Of a stretch of DNA of 26,924 nt, positions 14,546 to 22,238 are shown one piece after another. Source of the DNA: Bacillota bacterium (GTDB taxonomy: Bacteria > Bacillota > Negativicutes > Sporomusales > Sporomusaceae). Position numbers and translations under genes: made by a program. The stretch lies in assembly GCA_023443285.1 (NCBI GenBank), contig JAEZVB010000104.1, forward strand, positions 1-26,924, written 5' to 3'. The notes beneath the pieces were generated by a model. It had not been told where the DNA came from and ran no database searches. It saw only the letters and a program-made list of their open reading frames with translations. The first letter of the stretch is position 1, and every line of letters starts with the position of its first letter.

Positions 14546-14655
14546 GTGAACCACATTTCCATTTGTCGTAAAGGTAAGTTTCCTATTCGCAAGTGAGTTC
14601 GTGTAAGGTCTGTGTGTAGCAACAGTGACTGCTATAGGGATAGGTGCTTCAGGTA

Positions 14656-14681
14656 AGCGGGAAGGGGAAACCCTTCCCGCT
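14656..14681. other. Perfect 11-bp hairpin with GAAA tetraloop
   Basis: AGCGGGAAGGG (14656-14666) and CCCTTCCCGCT (14671-14681) pair around GAAA on the plus strand. No T tract follows on either strand. The GNRA loop is formed only by plus-strand RNA, suggesting a structured transcript upstream of the HAD gene. Confidence 0.5.
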
Positions 14682-14738
14682 ATTAATGCTCCTGGACAAG
14701 CTTAGAACCGGCTATAGCTACTTTGTTTTATGTCAATA

Positions 14739-14768
14739 CTTGTATGTTACGGGATTTGTCAGTATAAT
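14739..14768 (+). promoter_or_regulatory. Sigma-A promoter for the HAD phosphatase gene
   Basis: TTGTAT (14739-14744) and TATAAT (14763-14768) are 18 bp apart, placing the start of transcription near 14775. Confidence 0.55.
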
Positions 14769-14820
14769 TTTGTTCAGAACTGACTGAAATCAGGATATGG
14801 CAGAGTTAGGGGGGCGTTTG

Positions 14821-15510
14821 TTGAAAATACTTTTTTGGGATATCGATGGAACACTAATTAGGACATCCAAAGCGGGCCTATACGCTTTTGCACAGGCAAC
14901 AACAGAGCTTTGGGGTAAACCAGTTGACTTTACATCGATTGCCTCAGCGGGCATGACCGATAATTATATTGCGAGGCAGATTGTTGAGGTATCAGTTGGG
15001 CGTGAGGCAAACAGGAGCGAGATAGACAGGTTATGCCGCCGCTACGAAGAACTTCTTCCCCGGGAACTGGCAGCCCGCAAGGGATTGGTTTTGCCGGAGG
15101 TAGCCAATATATTGGCTTACCTACATGAGCGCGAAGATTACAAGCTGCTGTTACTAACCGGTAATAGCAGAGCAGGTGCCCAAATTAAACTGAGGTATTA
15201 TTCATTAGATAAATATTTTGATTTTGATAACAGTGCCTTTGCCGAGCAGTATGAGCGGCGAGACGATATTGCCGGGAATGGCCTGGAAGTAGTCCGTGCA
15301 AATTGGGGTGACCCCAAGCAGCATGAAATTTATGTAATTGGGGATACTCCACACGATATTGAGTGTGGTAAAAGTATTGGCGCATATACAATTGCCATTG
15401 CAACCGGAACTTATTCGATCGATCAATTACGAAACTTTAGCCCCTGGTGGGGAATCGAATCTTTGCCGGGACCCGAGAGCTTTGAAGCGAAAATAGCTGA
15501 CATAGGATGA
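14821..15510 (+). CDS. HAD-superfamily phosphatase, phosphoglycolate-phosphatase-like
   Basis: From TTG 14821 the protein is 229 residues and begins KILFWDIDGTLIRTSKAG, with the nucleophile and acid-base Asp in DIDGT. LLLLTGNS holds the motif II Thr and VIGDTPHDIECG the motif IV acidic pair; a helical cap of about 70 residues lies after motif I. TTG is chosen because AGGGGGG ends six bases before it; an in-frame ATG at 14797 lies upstream of that site. Members of this subfamily remove phosphate from small molecules such as phosphoglycolate or nucleotides. It stands alone between its own promoter and the ABC-transporter leader; the substrate is unknown. Confidence 0.85.
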   Translation: MKILFWDIDGTLIRTSKAGLYAFAQATTELWGKPVDFTSIASAGMTDNYIARQIVEVSVGREANRSEIDRLCRRYEELLPRELAARKGLVLPEVANILAYLHEREDYKLLLLTGNSRAGAQIKLRYYSLDKYFDFDNSAFAEQYERRDDIAGNGLEVVRANWGDPKQHEIYVIGDTPHDIECGKSIGAYTIAIATGTYSIDQLRNFSPWWGIESLPGPESFEAKIADIG

Positions 15511-15529
15511 TAATGATATGATAAACACA

Positions 15530-15621
15530 AACAGGTCTTCCTTATTCTGGTTATAAAGGAACATATAAGAGGTAAAAGCAAGTAAATGTCGAACAAACTA
15601 TGTAAATAAGACAAACCTGTT
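15530..15621 (+). other. Possible folded leader before the ABC transporter operon
   Basis: AACAGGT (15530-15536) can pair with ACCTGTT (15615-15621), extended by CTT with AAG, enclosing about 70 nt that include CCTTAT/ATAAAGG. It ends 30 bp before the start codon. No known riboswitch consensus was recognised. Confidence 0.3.
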
Positions 15622-15651
15622 GCTAAAATTCAACGAAATGAGGTCTGGAGA

Positions 15652-16605
15652 ATGAAGAAAACTAGTATTTTACTAATACTTATTATGATGATGCTTGTTT
15701 TAACGGGCTGCGCCGGTGAAAAAAAAGATAATACTGCACCAAAACAAAGTCAGCTACAGAGTGTTACGATTGGTCTTATGCCTGACGTAGATTCTATTCC
15801 ATTTATTATCGCTCAGGAAAAAGGCTATTTTAAAGAAGAGGGTGTAAATGTAACCCTTAAATCATTTAAAAGCGCAATGGAACGCGATAGTGCACTCCAA
15901 AGCGGCAACTTAGACGGCGCCATTTCTGATATGTTGGCAGAGGCTTTTGCTAAGGCCGGCGGGTTTGATATTGTGATTACCTCCTTAACCAATGGCAATT
16001 ATAAGCTGGTTGTGAACAAAAATGAAACAGCTACATCAATCAAAGACCTCAAAGGTAAGGATGTAGCTATCTCCAAAAATACCATTATCGACTATGTTAC
16101 TGACAGGATAGCCGCCGAAGGCGGAATTGCTGCAACTGACATTAACAGGGTTGTCATTCCGCAAATTCCTACCCGCCTCGAAATGCTGCAAAACAACAAA
16201 ATTGCTGCTGCTACTATGCCTGATCCACTGGCATCGGTGGCTGTGAAAAATGGCGGCAGGGTAATAAATACTTCCGAACAGCTAGGTATTTTCCCAGGGG
16301 TCATGGTGTTTACCACTAAGGCTGTCAATGAAAAAGAGAAAGAGATCCAGGCTATATATCGAGCCTACGCTAAGGCGGTAGACTATTTGTCAAAGGAGCC
16401 TATGGAAAACTATATTGATCTGGTTATCGAAAAGGCAGGTTTCCCCAAAGACGTGAAAGGCGCGCTTATCCTGCCGAAATACCAAAAGGCAACTGCACCA
16501 CAGCAAAAAGATGTTGATGCGGTTATTGACTGGATGCAATCAAGAAAGCTTATTCAGCAGAAATATCAATATAAGGACTTGGTTGATACCCGGTTTGTAA
16601 GGTAG
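15652..16605 (+). CDS. ABC transporter substrate-binding lipoprotein (SsuA/TauA/NMT1-like)
   Basis: The 317-residue protein has a lipoprotein signal: basic MKKT, a hydrophobic stretch, and LTGC with Cys20 as the lipidated residue. The mature part opens VTIGLMPDVDSIPFIIAQEK and GYFKEEGVNVTLKSF, the pattern of NMT1/THI5 and sulfonate-binding proteins, and includes DLKGKDVAISKNTIIDYVTD and PDPLASVAVKNGG. It would hold the substrate outside the membrane for the ATPase and permease encoded just downstream (6-bp gap, then 4-bp overlap). This class binds taurine, aliphatic sulfonates, nitrate, pyrimidine precursors or aromatics; nothing here fixes the choice. Confidence 0.92.
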   Translation: MKKTSILLILIMMMLVLTGCAGEKKDNTAPKQSQLQSVTIGLMPDVDSIPFIIAQEKGYFKEEGVNVTLKSFKSAMERDSALQSGNLDGAISDMLAEAFAKAGGFDIVITSLTNGNYKLVVNKNETATSIKDLKGKDVAISKNTIIDYVTDRIAAEGGIAATDINRVVIPQIPTRLEMLQNNKIAAATMPDPLASVAVKNGGRVINTSEQLGIFPGVMVFTTKAVNEKEKEIQAIYRAYAKAVDYLSKEPMENYIDLVIEKAGFPKDVKGALILPKYQKATAPQQKDVDAVIDWMQSRKLIQQKYQYKDLVDTRFVR

Positions 16606-16611
16606 GTAGCC

Positions 16612-17370
16612 ATGATCCAGATTAAACATTTACATATTGCTTATGAATCCAGGGGATCTCGCTATGAAGTGATTAAAGACATTAATCTGGAGCTTGGTGC
16701 CGGAGAAACATGTGCGATCATTGGCCCATCCGGCTGCGGAAAATCAACACTACTGAGGATTCTTGCCGGCATTATTACGACCTTTGATGGCACTGTCTTA
16801 ATTAAAGGACAGCCGGTTATGCCGAAGCAGCAGACAATTGGATTTATTCCGCAGAACTATGGTCTATTGCCATGGAAAAACATTGCTGAGAATATTCTCC
16901 TGGGTATAAAAATAAAAAATAAGAATCACAATGACAACGAAACTCAAAATAAACTTCTTGATATAATTCAATTACTTGGTTTGAGCGGCTTGGAATACCG
17001 GTATCCCGGTGAACTCAGCGGTGGTCAGCAGCAGAGAGTGGCTTTAGCCCGCGCCTTTCTGCTACATCCGGATCTGCTCTTGATGGACGAGCCGTTTTCG
17101 GCCTTGGATGCTATTACGCGGGAAGAAATCCAGAATGTATTCTTAAACGTATGGCGGAAGCATTCTGTTTCCACTATATTAGTAACTCACCATGTGGAAG
17201 AGGCTGTATATTTAGGACGGAAAATCGTGATTTTATCGGCTGCTCCCGGTACAGTTAGCAAAATAGTTGATAATCCACTTTTTGGAATAGAAGATGTTCG
17301 TAATCATCAGGACTTTTTTGAGCTATGCCTTGAGCTGCGCAAGACAATAAAAGAGGATTGGTCAAAATGA
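16612..17370 (+). CDS. ABC transporter ATP-binding protein (SsuB/TauB-like)
   Basis: The 252-residue ATPase has Walker A GPSGCGKST (38-46), the Q-loop IPQNYGLLPW, signature LSGGQQQR (135-142), Walker B LLLMDEP (155-161), D-loop SALD and the switch His in VTHHVEEAV. PWKNIAENI and the HVEEAVYLGRKIVILSAAPG segment are typical of the nitrate/sulfonate/taurine class. It energises uptake together with the lipoprotein before it and the permease after it; its TGA overlaps the permease ATG. Confidence 0.95.
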   Translation: MIQIKHLHIAYESRGSRYEVIKDINLELGAGETCAIIGPSGCGKSTLLRILAGIITTFDGTVLIKGQPVMPKQQTIGFIPQNYGLLPWKNIAENILLGIKIKNKNHNDNETQNKLLDIIQLLGLSGLEYRYPGELSGGQQQRVALARAFLLHPDLLLMDEPFSALDAITREEIQNVFLNVWRKHSVSTILVTHHVEEAVYLGRKIVILSAAPGTVSKIVDNPLFGIEDVRNHQDFFELCLELRKTIKEDWSK

Positions 17371-18113
17371 GAACAAAAGGCCCAGGAATTTGGTATTTGT
17401 ATGGTACAATAATATTTCTGATTTTGTGGCAGGTAGTGGCTAATTTGATGCAGCTGCCCATTATTCCAGGCCCGGGGGTTGTGTTTGTTAATCTATTTGA
17501 TATTTTTCTGACAGAAATTGCAGCTCATGGATTCTATAGCATGTGGCGGATTGTTGCCGGAGTGTTATTGTCCATAATTGTGGGGATTCCGTTGGGAATG
17601 TGTATGGGATATTTTCCAAAGTGGGACAGGCTATTGTCGCCATTAGTTTACTTAACCTATCCGGTACCCAAAATTGCTCTCTTGCCTGTTGTGATGCTGC
17701 TGTTTGGTTTGGGTGAGTTATCCAAAATTCTCATGATATTTTTGATTATCGTTTTTCAGGTAATTGTTGCCGTACGGGACGGCGTGAAAGGTATACCCAG
17801 GGAAACCTACTATCCGTTATATTCTCTAGGGGCTAGTTTCCTCGATATTTTCCGGGAAATTCTCATGCCGGCATCTATGCCGAAATTCTTAACAGCGTTA
17901 CGGGTGGCTATGGCTACCGCTGTATCTGTGCTCTTTTTTACTGAGACTTTTGGGACTCAGTATGGCATGGGGTATTTTATTATGGATGCATGGCTGCGGG
18001 TTAATTATTTGGAGATGTATTCTGGCATAGTAGTGTTAAGTTCCATTGGGCTAAGTCTATTTAGTACCATTGATTATATGGAAAGAAAATTGTGTGGCTG
18101 GCAGTATAAATAG
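17367..18113 (+). CDS. ABC transporter permease (SsuC/TauC-like)
   Basis: From ATG 17367, overlapping the ATPase stop as ATGA, the protein has 248 residues and about six membrane helices. YSLGASFLDIFREILMPASM (about 152-171) is the EAA loop that docks on the ATPase, with the conserved G and the following MP. The LLPVVMLLFGLGELSKI stretch is typical of the sulfonate/nitrate permease class. An in-frame ATG nine bases upstream is less likely because it falls inside the ATPase gene. One gene of this kind implies a homodimeric permease. Confidence 0.93.
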   Translation: MRTKGPGIWYLYGTIIFLILWQVVANLMQLPIIPGPGVVFVNLFDIFLTEIAAHGFYSMWRIVAGVLLSIIVGIPLGMCMGYFPKWDRLLSPLVYLTYPVPKIALLPVVMLLFGLGELSKILMIFLIIVFQVIVAVRDGVKGIPRETYYPLYSLGASFLDIFREILMPASMPKFLTALRVAMATAVSVLFFTETFGTQYGMGYFIMDAWLRVNYLEMYSGIVVLSSIGLSLFSTIDYMERKLCGWQYK

Positions 18114-18167
18114 CAAATAGGTGATCGAGCTTAGTCTGGTGGATAATTTAACCATGGAGGCGTGATA

Positions 18168-18746
18168 ATGGTTAAAATAGTTGCAGTGTTAGGCAGCCCA
18201 AGAGTTCGTGGGACAAATAGTCAGGCTATTGAGCAAGTAATAAAGGGAGCGGCTTCCTGTGGCGAAATTGAGGTTGAAAAACTCTGCCTCAACCAGCTTA
18301 CCATTACGCCGTGTCAGTCTTGCGACAGTTGTATGAAGACCGGACGCTGCCGGTTGCGTGATGATATGGAAGGTATCTATCAGAGCATAATTGCTATGGA
18401 TGCCTTTATACTTGCGGCTCCCATATATTTTAGTGGCATGAGTGCCCAGGCAAAACTGATGATTGATCGCTGCCAGCCATTTTGGTCGGCTAAATATGTA
18501 ATGAAAACCGATCTATTCGCCGGGCGAAAGCGACCGGGACTATTTATTGCTACTGGCGGACAGCCACTATATGAAGGGCAATTTGTTGGCTCCTTGCATG
18601 TAGCGGATTTGTTCTTTAAAATGATTGGTGTAAAAAGTGCAGGCAATCTCACCCTGCCAGATCTGGATGCCAGACCGTTAACTGAGCGTCCTGATGATCT
18701 AGCGCAAGCATTTATGCTTGGGCAGGCGTTAATGCCGAAAAAATAG
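18168..18746 (+). CDS. Flavodoxin-fold NAD(P)H:FMN oxidoreductase with a Cys cluster (iron-sulfur flavoprotein-like)
   Basis: The 192-residue protein starts KIVAVLGSPRVRGTNSQAIE, the FMN phosphate loop, and carries PCQSCDSCMKTGRC (about 48-61), the CxxCxxC-type cluster motif of iron-sulfur flavoproteins. AAPIYFSGMSAQAKLMIDRC is the flavin-contact region. TGGAGG fits ATG 18168 rather than the in-frame GTG at 18162. It lies 54 bp after the ABC permease and ends at a terminator, so it may be co-transcribed. In sulfonate operons a flavin reductase feeds a monooxygenase, but no monooxygenase is present here. It is a second representative of the family encoded at 4621. Confidence 0.85.
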   Translation: MVKIVAVLGSPRVRGTNSQAIEQVIKGAASCGEIEVEKLCLNQLTITPCQSCDSCMKTGRCRLRDDMEGIYQSIIAMDAFILAAPIYFSGMSAQAKLMIDRCQPFWSAKYVMKTDLFAGRKRPGLFIATGGQPLYEGQFVGSLHVADLFFKMIGVKSAGNLTLPDLDARPLTERPDDLAQAFMLGQALMPKK

Positions 18747-18775
18747 GAATGTTTAGCTTAGAAAATATAGATACT

Positions 18776-18819
18776 AAAAAAGTTGTAACTTAGCAGTTGG
18801 CTTCAGTTACAACTTTTTT
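18776..18819. terminator. Bidirectional terminator
   Basis: AAAAAAGTTGTAACT (18776-18790) pairs with AGTTACAACTTTTTT (18805-18819). It ends the ABC/reductase unit and, from the other side, the chemoreceptor-like gene. Confidence 0.9.
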
Positions 18820-18837
18820 TGCATTTATTTTGTTACT

Positions 18838-19842
18838 TTAGATGGTTTCGCTGACGATTGCCGACCAGTTTTTCCCCTTATAGGCATTGTAACCACGGGT
18901 ACGGGCATATCCATAAATTTTGGTATTGCCGTAAGCGTCCTTTTCGAGCGTGTAGCCATAGGTTTCGCCCCTCATCGCACAGGTAGCCGCTTTGAGGCTG
19001 CTGAGATTATCTGTTAGAATTCCAGTGCGGCTTGGACAGGCAATAACATAACCATCTTTGTTGATAATGGCGATGTTACCCTTTTGGCCAATACGCGCTG
19101 AATCAAGAATATCATAAATATATTCCCAGTTAAAACGAGAAGAAAAGTATCCCACAATTTCTCCGGCATCACTGCGGATAGGACAAGAGTACGCAACTGT
19201 ATGACGATTTTCGATAGAGGAGAAATACAGATCGGTTACCGATATAGTGTTAGCGGCTTTCACATCCTGAAACCAACTCTTGTCAGCCATGCTTTCACCA
19301 ATAAGCTCACGGTGAATACCTGCAGCTACCACGGTGCCTTGTGTATCAATAACATAAAGATCAAAATAAACTTCGTAAATATCAACAAGGGTTTTTAACA
19401 AGTGATTGGCTTCTTCAATGCGGTTGGCGGCAGTGGAGCATAAGGCATTTTTTACTTGCGTAAAGCCTGCCCAGGCCTGGGCATCACAATTACGCTCAAA
19501 CAGGTTTCGGTCAATTTTATCGATGGTATCATAGGCTACGTCAGCGGTACGCGCGGCCATCACTTCATTGGCCTTCGTTTGGATGTTTTCGATTATAGTA
19601 GTGCTTTCCTTGGTCGAGGTGAAGCTGCGGGTAGCCAATTTTTTGATTTCTTCTGCCACTACACTAAAGCCCCGACCAGCTTCTCCGGCTCTTGCCGCTT
19701 CAATAGCTGAGTTTAGTGAAAGGAGGTTGGTTTGCTGAGCAATTTGTTGGATAGTATGTATTACTTTGCTCATCTCATTATTGGCATGTTTTAGTTCACT
19801 TAGTAAGACCGATGCATCAATAGTAGTAGAAGTATCAGACAT
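18838..19842 (-). CDS. Soluble chemoreceptor-like protein with N-terminal signalling tip and C-terminal Cache sensor
   Basis: The 334-residue protein has no signal peptide or membrane helix. Residues about 15-95 form the receptor signalling hairpin, with IAQQTNLLSLNSAIEAARAG (34-53), EAGRGFSVVAEEIKKLA (54-70) the near-invariant tip that contacts CheA and CheW. Residues about 105-334 look like a double Cache (PDC) domain: IDRNLFERNCDAQAWA, LYVIDTQGTVVAAG, DKSWFQDVKAAN, VAYSCPIRSDAGEIVGYF and a second lobe with GNIAIINKDGYVIACPS, ending NWSAIVSETI. The order is the reverse of ordinary receptors, whose Cache domain is N-terminal and outside the cell, so this one would sense an internal ligand. 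GGGGGCG precedes the start. It has its own promoter and a hairpin leader. Confidence 0.87.
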   Translation of the reverse strand: MSDTSTTIDASVLLSELKHANNEMSKVIHTIQQIAQQTNLLSLNSAIEAARAGEAGRGFSVVAEEIKKLATRSFTSTKESTTIIENIQTKANEVMAARTADVAYDTIDKIDRNLFERNCDAQAWAGFTQVKNALCSTAANRIEEANHLLKTLVDIYEVYFDLYVIDTQGTVVAAGIHRELIGESMADKSWFQDVKAANTISVTDLYFSSIENRHTVAYSCPIRSDAGEIVGYFSSRFNWEYIYDILDSARIGQKGNIAIINKDGYVIACPSRTGILTDNLSSLKAATCAMRGETYGYTLEKDAYGNTKIYGYARTRGYNAYKGKNWSAIVSETI

Positions 19843-19861
19843 AGGTACGCCCCCTTAGAGA

Positions 19862-19908
19862 ATAAAAATAGCAAAGAGGCCATTCTGAATAACAGAAGGC
19901 CTCTTTGC
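19862..19908 (-). terminator. Terminator-like hairpin in the chemoreceptor leader
   Basis: GCAAAGAGGCC plus TTCTG pair with CAGAA/T plus GGCCTCTTTGC (19908-19871 on the minus strand), followed by TATTTTTATT. It can end the AraC-type gene. It also lies only about 3 nt after the expected start of the chemoreceptor transcript, so it may attenuate or stabilise that mRNA. Confidence 0.75.
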
Positions 19909-19917
19909 CATATATTT

Positions 19918-19946
19918 ATTATAATGGAAAAATAGTATACAGTCAA
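19918..19946 (-). promoter_or_regulatory. Strong sigma-A promoter for the chemoreceptor-like gene
   Basis: On the minus strand TTGACT (19946-19941) and TATAAT (19923-19918) are exactly 17 bp apart. Transcription would start near 19911. Confidence 0.75.
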
Positions 19947-19997
19947 GTTACTTAACGTAGCATTGTCTAACCACTGAAGATATTTTATGGAAATTAT

Positions 19998-20858
19998 CTA
20001 TTTCAGCAGCTTAGAAGGGGACACATGCTTGTATTTTTTAAACATACGACTGAAGTAGTTGCTGTCGTTAAAGCCGACAGCCATAGCAACCTCGGTGATA
20101 TTAAGGTCACTTTCCCGCAGGAGGGTCACGGCTTTGTTTAAGCGTAGATGATTAATGTATTCAGTTGGTGATTTACCGGTAAGGCTTTTGAACAGACGGC
20201 AGAAATAGTGAGTGCTCATGTTAGCCCTAGCCGATAGTTGCCTAAGACTAAGTGGTTCTGTATAATGAGAGTCCAAGTATTCTAGTACCGGACTAAGACG
20301 CACTAACGTTTTGTGTTGGCGATCTTTTTCGGCTTCACTGATGGTTTGTTCGCCACGGCATCGTAGCAGCAGAACTATAATTCGATAAATGTAGGCTTTG
20401 ACAGCTAATTCAAAGCCCAGTTCCTGGCGATAATATTCTTCGATAAGTGGGAGTACTTCGGCTATAAGTTCATCCTTTCGGTGAATTTGATTGCAAAACA
20501 AAATCCTGTTTTGGACAAGTGGGGTCAGGTACTTTGTCTGGCATAAATCAATATGATTACTGTCTATAAACGATAGGTTAAATTCTATTACATAATAAAT
20601 AAGATGCGGGGACAAATTTTCACCGTAGTGTAAGTCATTACTGTTGATGATGATTAATTCTCCGGGACCAACCCGGATGGGATGCGAGTTACAGTAAATC
20701 AAGGCTTCGCCTTTTTCAAAATAGAGTATTTCAAAATTGTCATGCCAGTGGCACTCAATGATAGGCCCGATATGGTGATGTTCACTGCGGTGGATGTCTA
20801 CCGGGAAATCTTTATCAATACTATGGTTGCAGCGCAACTTGCTTTTATCGATAACCAT
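19998..20858 (-). CDS. AraC family transcriptional regulator with cupin-type sensor domain
   Basis: From ATG 20858 the protein has 286 residues. The N-terminal half is an AraC-type cupin (HWHDNFEILYFEKGEALIY, IRVGPGELIIINSNDLHYG), likely to bind a small effector. The C-terminal 100 residues carry the paired helix-turn-helix motifs: LSLRQLSARANMSTHYFCRL and ITEVAMAVGFNDSNYFSRMF, then KKYKHVSPSKLLK. This start is used because AGGAG stands eight bases before it; a frame from 20900 adds 14 unsupported residues. It is divergent from the EamA transporter gene, 154 bp apart, and probably controls it and itself. Confidence 0.92.
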   Translation of the reverse strand: MVIDKSKLRCNHSIDKDFPVDIHRSEHHHIGPIIECHWHDNFEILYFEKGEALIYCNSHPIRVGPGELIIINSNDLHYGENLSPHLIYYVIEFNLSFIDSNHIDLCQTKYLTPLVQNRILFCNQIHRKDELIAEVLPLIEEYYRQELGFELAVKAYIYRIIVLLLRCRGEQTISEAEKDRQHKTLVRLSPVLEYLDSHYTEPLSLRQLSARANMSTHYFCRLFKSLTGKSPTEYINHLRLNKAVTLLRESDLNITEVAMAVGFNDSNYFSRMFKKYKHVSPSKLLK

Positions 20859-20887
20859 ACTATACACTCCTGTCAATATTGTGCTAT

Positions 20888-20916
20888 ATTTTATCAACAT
20901 TGTTCATGAATAGCAA
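20888..20916 (-). promoter_or_regulatory. Promoter of the AraC-type regulator gene
   Basis: On the minus strand TTGCTA (20916-20911) and TAAAAT (20893-20888) are 17 bp apart, about 30 bp before the chosen start codon. Confidence 0.55.
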
Positions 20917-20947
20917 GGATTTTTTCTGTAAAATAACACCATGTAAG

Positions 20948-20964
20948 ATTGTTTTATTAACAAT
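20948..20964. promoter_or_regulatory. Inverted repeat in the AraC/EamA divergent region
   Basis: ATTGTT and AACAAT are separated by TTATT. It lies between the two divergent starts and is a candidate regulator site, although AraC proteins more often use direct repeats. Confidence 0.35.
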
Positions 20965-21012
20965 ATCATGCTAATGATTTAACTATAACGAGTTATTGAT
21001 CGGGGTGTAGGA

Positions 21013-21954
21013 ATGGAAAGAGCCAATTGTTGTGACAAACAGAGTATTACTGAAAAGACAGAATATGCATATAGAGCTACCTTTGCCTTATTGCTAATGG
21101 TTTCATTGCTATGGGGCATAAATGTGGTAATGATTAAATACCTTACAAACTTTTTTCCACCGCTTGCACTCGCGCCTGTTCGGCTTTTTTTAGCTACCTG
21201 CCTGCTGGTTCCTGCTGTTATTTCTAAATATGGCTATGAAAAACCGCCGCGCGTCGTATGGCTGCCGATGGCCGGAGTGGCACTTTTCGGTATTTTTCTA
21301 CATCACATTACTCTGTCGTGGGGGGTCGCAGTTACTAGTGGAACCCATGCCGCTCTTATTCTAGGTCTAAATCCACTGTTGACGTTGATTCTAGCCAGCC
21401 GGTTGGCTGCAGAGCCCTTGACTTGGTCTAAGGGAGTGGGCGTTATCCTGGGGTTTAGTGGAGTAGTCATGGTGGTAGCAGGAAAAGCCCAGGGAACGGC
21501 TACTCTTCTTGGCGATTTGGTTATGTTCGGGTCCATGCTGGCAGCAGTTATTGGCTACATATTTGTAAAGAAAAGTACAGTAATGGTTACGCCGTTAGTG
21601 GTAACAGCATATACGCATGCTCTTGCGACAATCGGGCTGCTAGTATTCGGTCTTTTCGTAAATACAGAGTGGGTGTACGAGGGTGCTTTCGGAGTATGGC
21701 CGCTTAGTGTGCTTTTGTTTTCCAGCTTAGTCAATACGGCATTAGGTGCTTTATGGTGGAATATGGGGATACAGCGGCTTGGCGCGTCGAAGGCGTCGCT
21801 GTTTCAAAATGTTATACCAGTCACCGGCGTATTTGCCTCGGTGTTGTTTTTGGGTGAGCAGTTACAGTGGAGTCATTTGGTGGCGCTATTTCTCGTAATT
21901 TTAGGGGTAAGTCTTGGAACTGGGATAATTAAGTGGCCGAAATATCGGAGATAG
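21013..21954 (+). CDS. EamA/DMT family transporter (RhaT/YdcZ-like exporter)
   Basis: The 313-residue protein has about ten membrane helices in two EamA repeats. The first starts at LLMVSLLWGINVVMIKYL and contains the LAPVRLFLATCLL segment; the second contains GDLVMFGSMLAAVIGYIFVK and ends with an EQLQWSHLVALFLVILGVSL helix pair. VTSGTHAALILGLNPLLTLIL is the typical helix 4 of the family. These proteins export amino acids or other metabolites. The N-terminal 25 residues are polar and contain Cys-Cys. GGGGTG lies five bases before the ATG. The divergent AraC regulator probably controls it; the substrate is unknown. Confidence 0.92.
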   Translation: MERANCCDKQSITEKTEYAYRATFALLLMVSLLWGINVVMIKYLTNFFPPLALAPVRLFLATCLLVPAVISKYGYEKPPRVVWLPMAGVALFGIFLHHITLSWGVAVTSGTHAALILGLNPLLTLILASRLAAEPLTWSKGVGVILGFSGVVMVVAGKAQGTATLLGDLVMFGSMLAAVIGYIFVKKSTVMVTPLVVTAYTHALATIGLLVFGLFVNTEWVYEGAFGVWPLSVLLFSSLVNTALGALWWNMGIQRLGASKASLFQNVIPVTGVFASVLFLGEQLQWSHLVALFLVILGVSLGTGIIKWPKYRR

Positions 21955-21999
21955 TGCGGTAAGGCTACGTGTAATAAACATAGCGAAGATATCTATGCT

Positions 22000-22035
22000 A
22001 AAACCCTGCAATTTTTGATAATTTTGCAGGGTTTT
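22000..22035. terminator. Terminator after the EamA gene
   Basis: AAAACCCTGCAA (22000-22011) pairs with TTGCAGGGTTTT (22024-22035), with A and T tracts on both sides. Confidence 0.85.
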
Positions 22036-22238
22036 GGCTTTATTAGTTTGAATATATCCCTAAAATGGTACATAGTCGTTGTGATGTGGGAAAAGCTAAT
22101 GTTCACTTCAGTGGAAGGCTTAAACAGGTAACCTATATGAAAAATAGCTTATATATCTATGCGTATTTTGGAATTTAGAGGGAAAGTATTGGGTAAACTG
22201 GCTCGTAGACTCCTTGGCCTTGGAGGGAGATATCTTTC

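Larger units (their letters stand above)
14283..14820. other. 538-bp intergenic region between divergent leuC-like and HAD genes
   Basis: No convincing gene is seen. It contains, from left to right: the leuC-like leader with an imperfect TATTC-GAATA palindrome at 14355-14374, a GCATA-N11-TATGC operator candidate, a possible minus-strand promoter, a tandem TTTCCGTTTTCCGTTT stretch at 14471-14486, a GAAA-capped hairpin at 14656-14681, and a plus-strand promoter at 14739-14768. The middle, 14550-14650, shows nothing recognisable. Confidence 0.6.
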
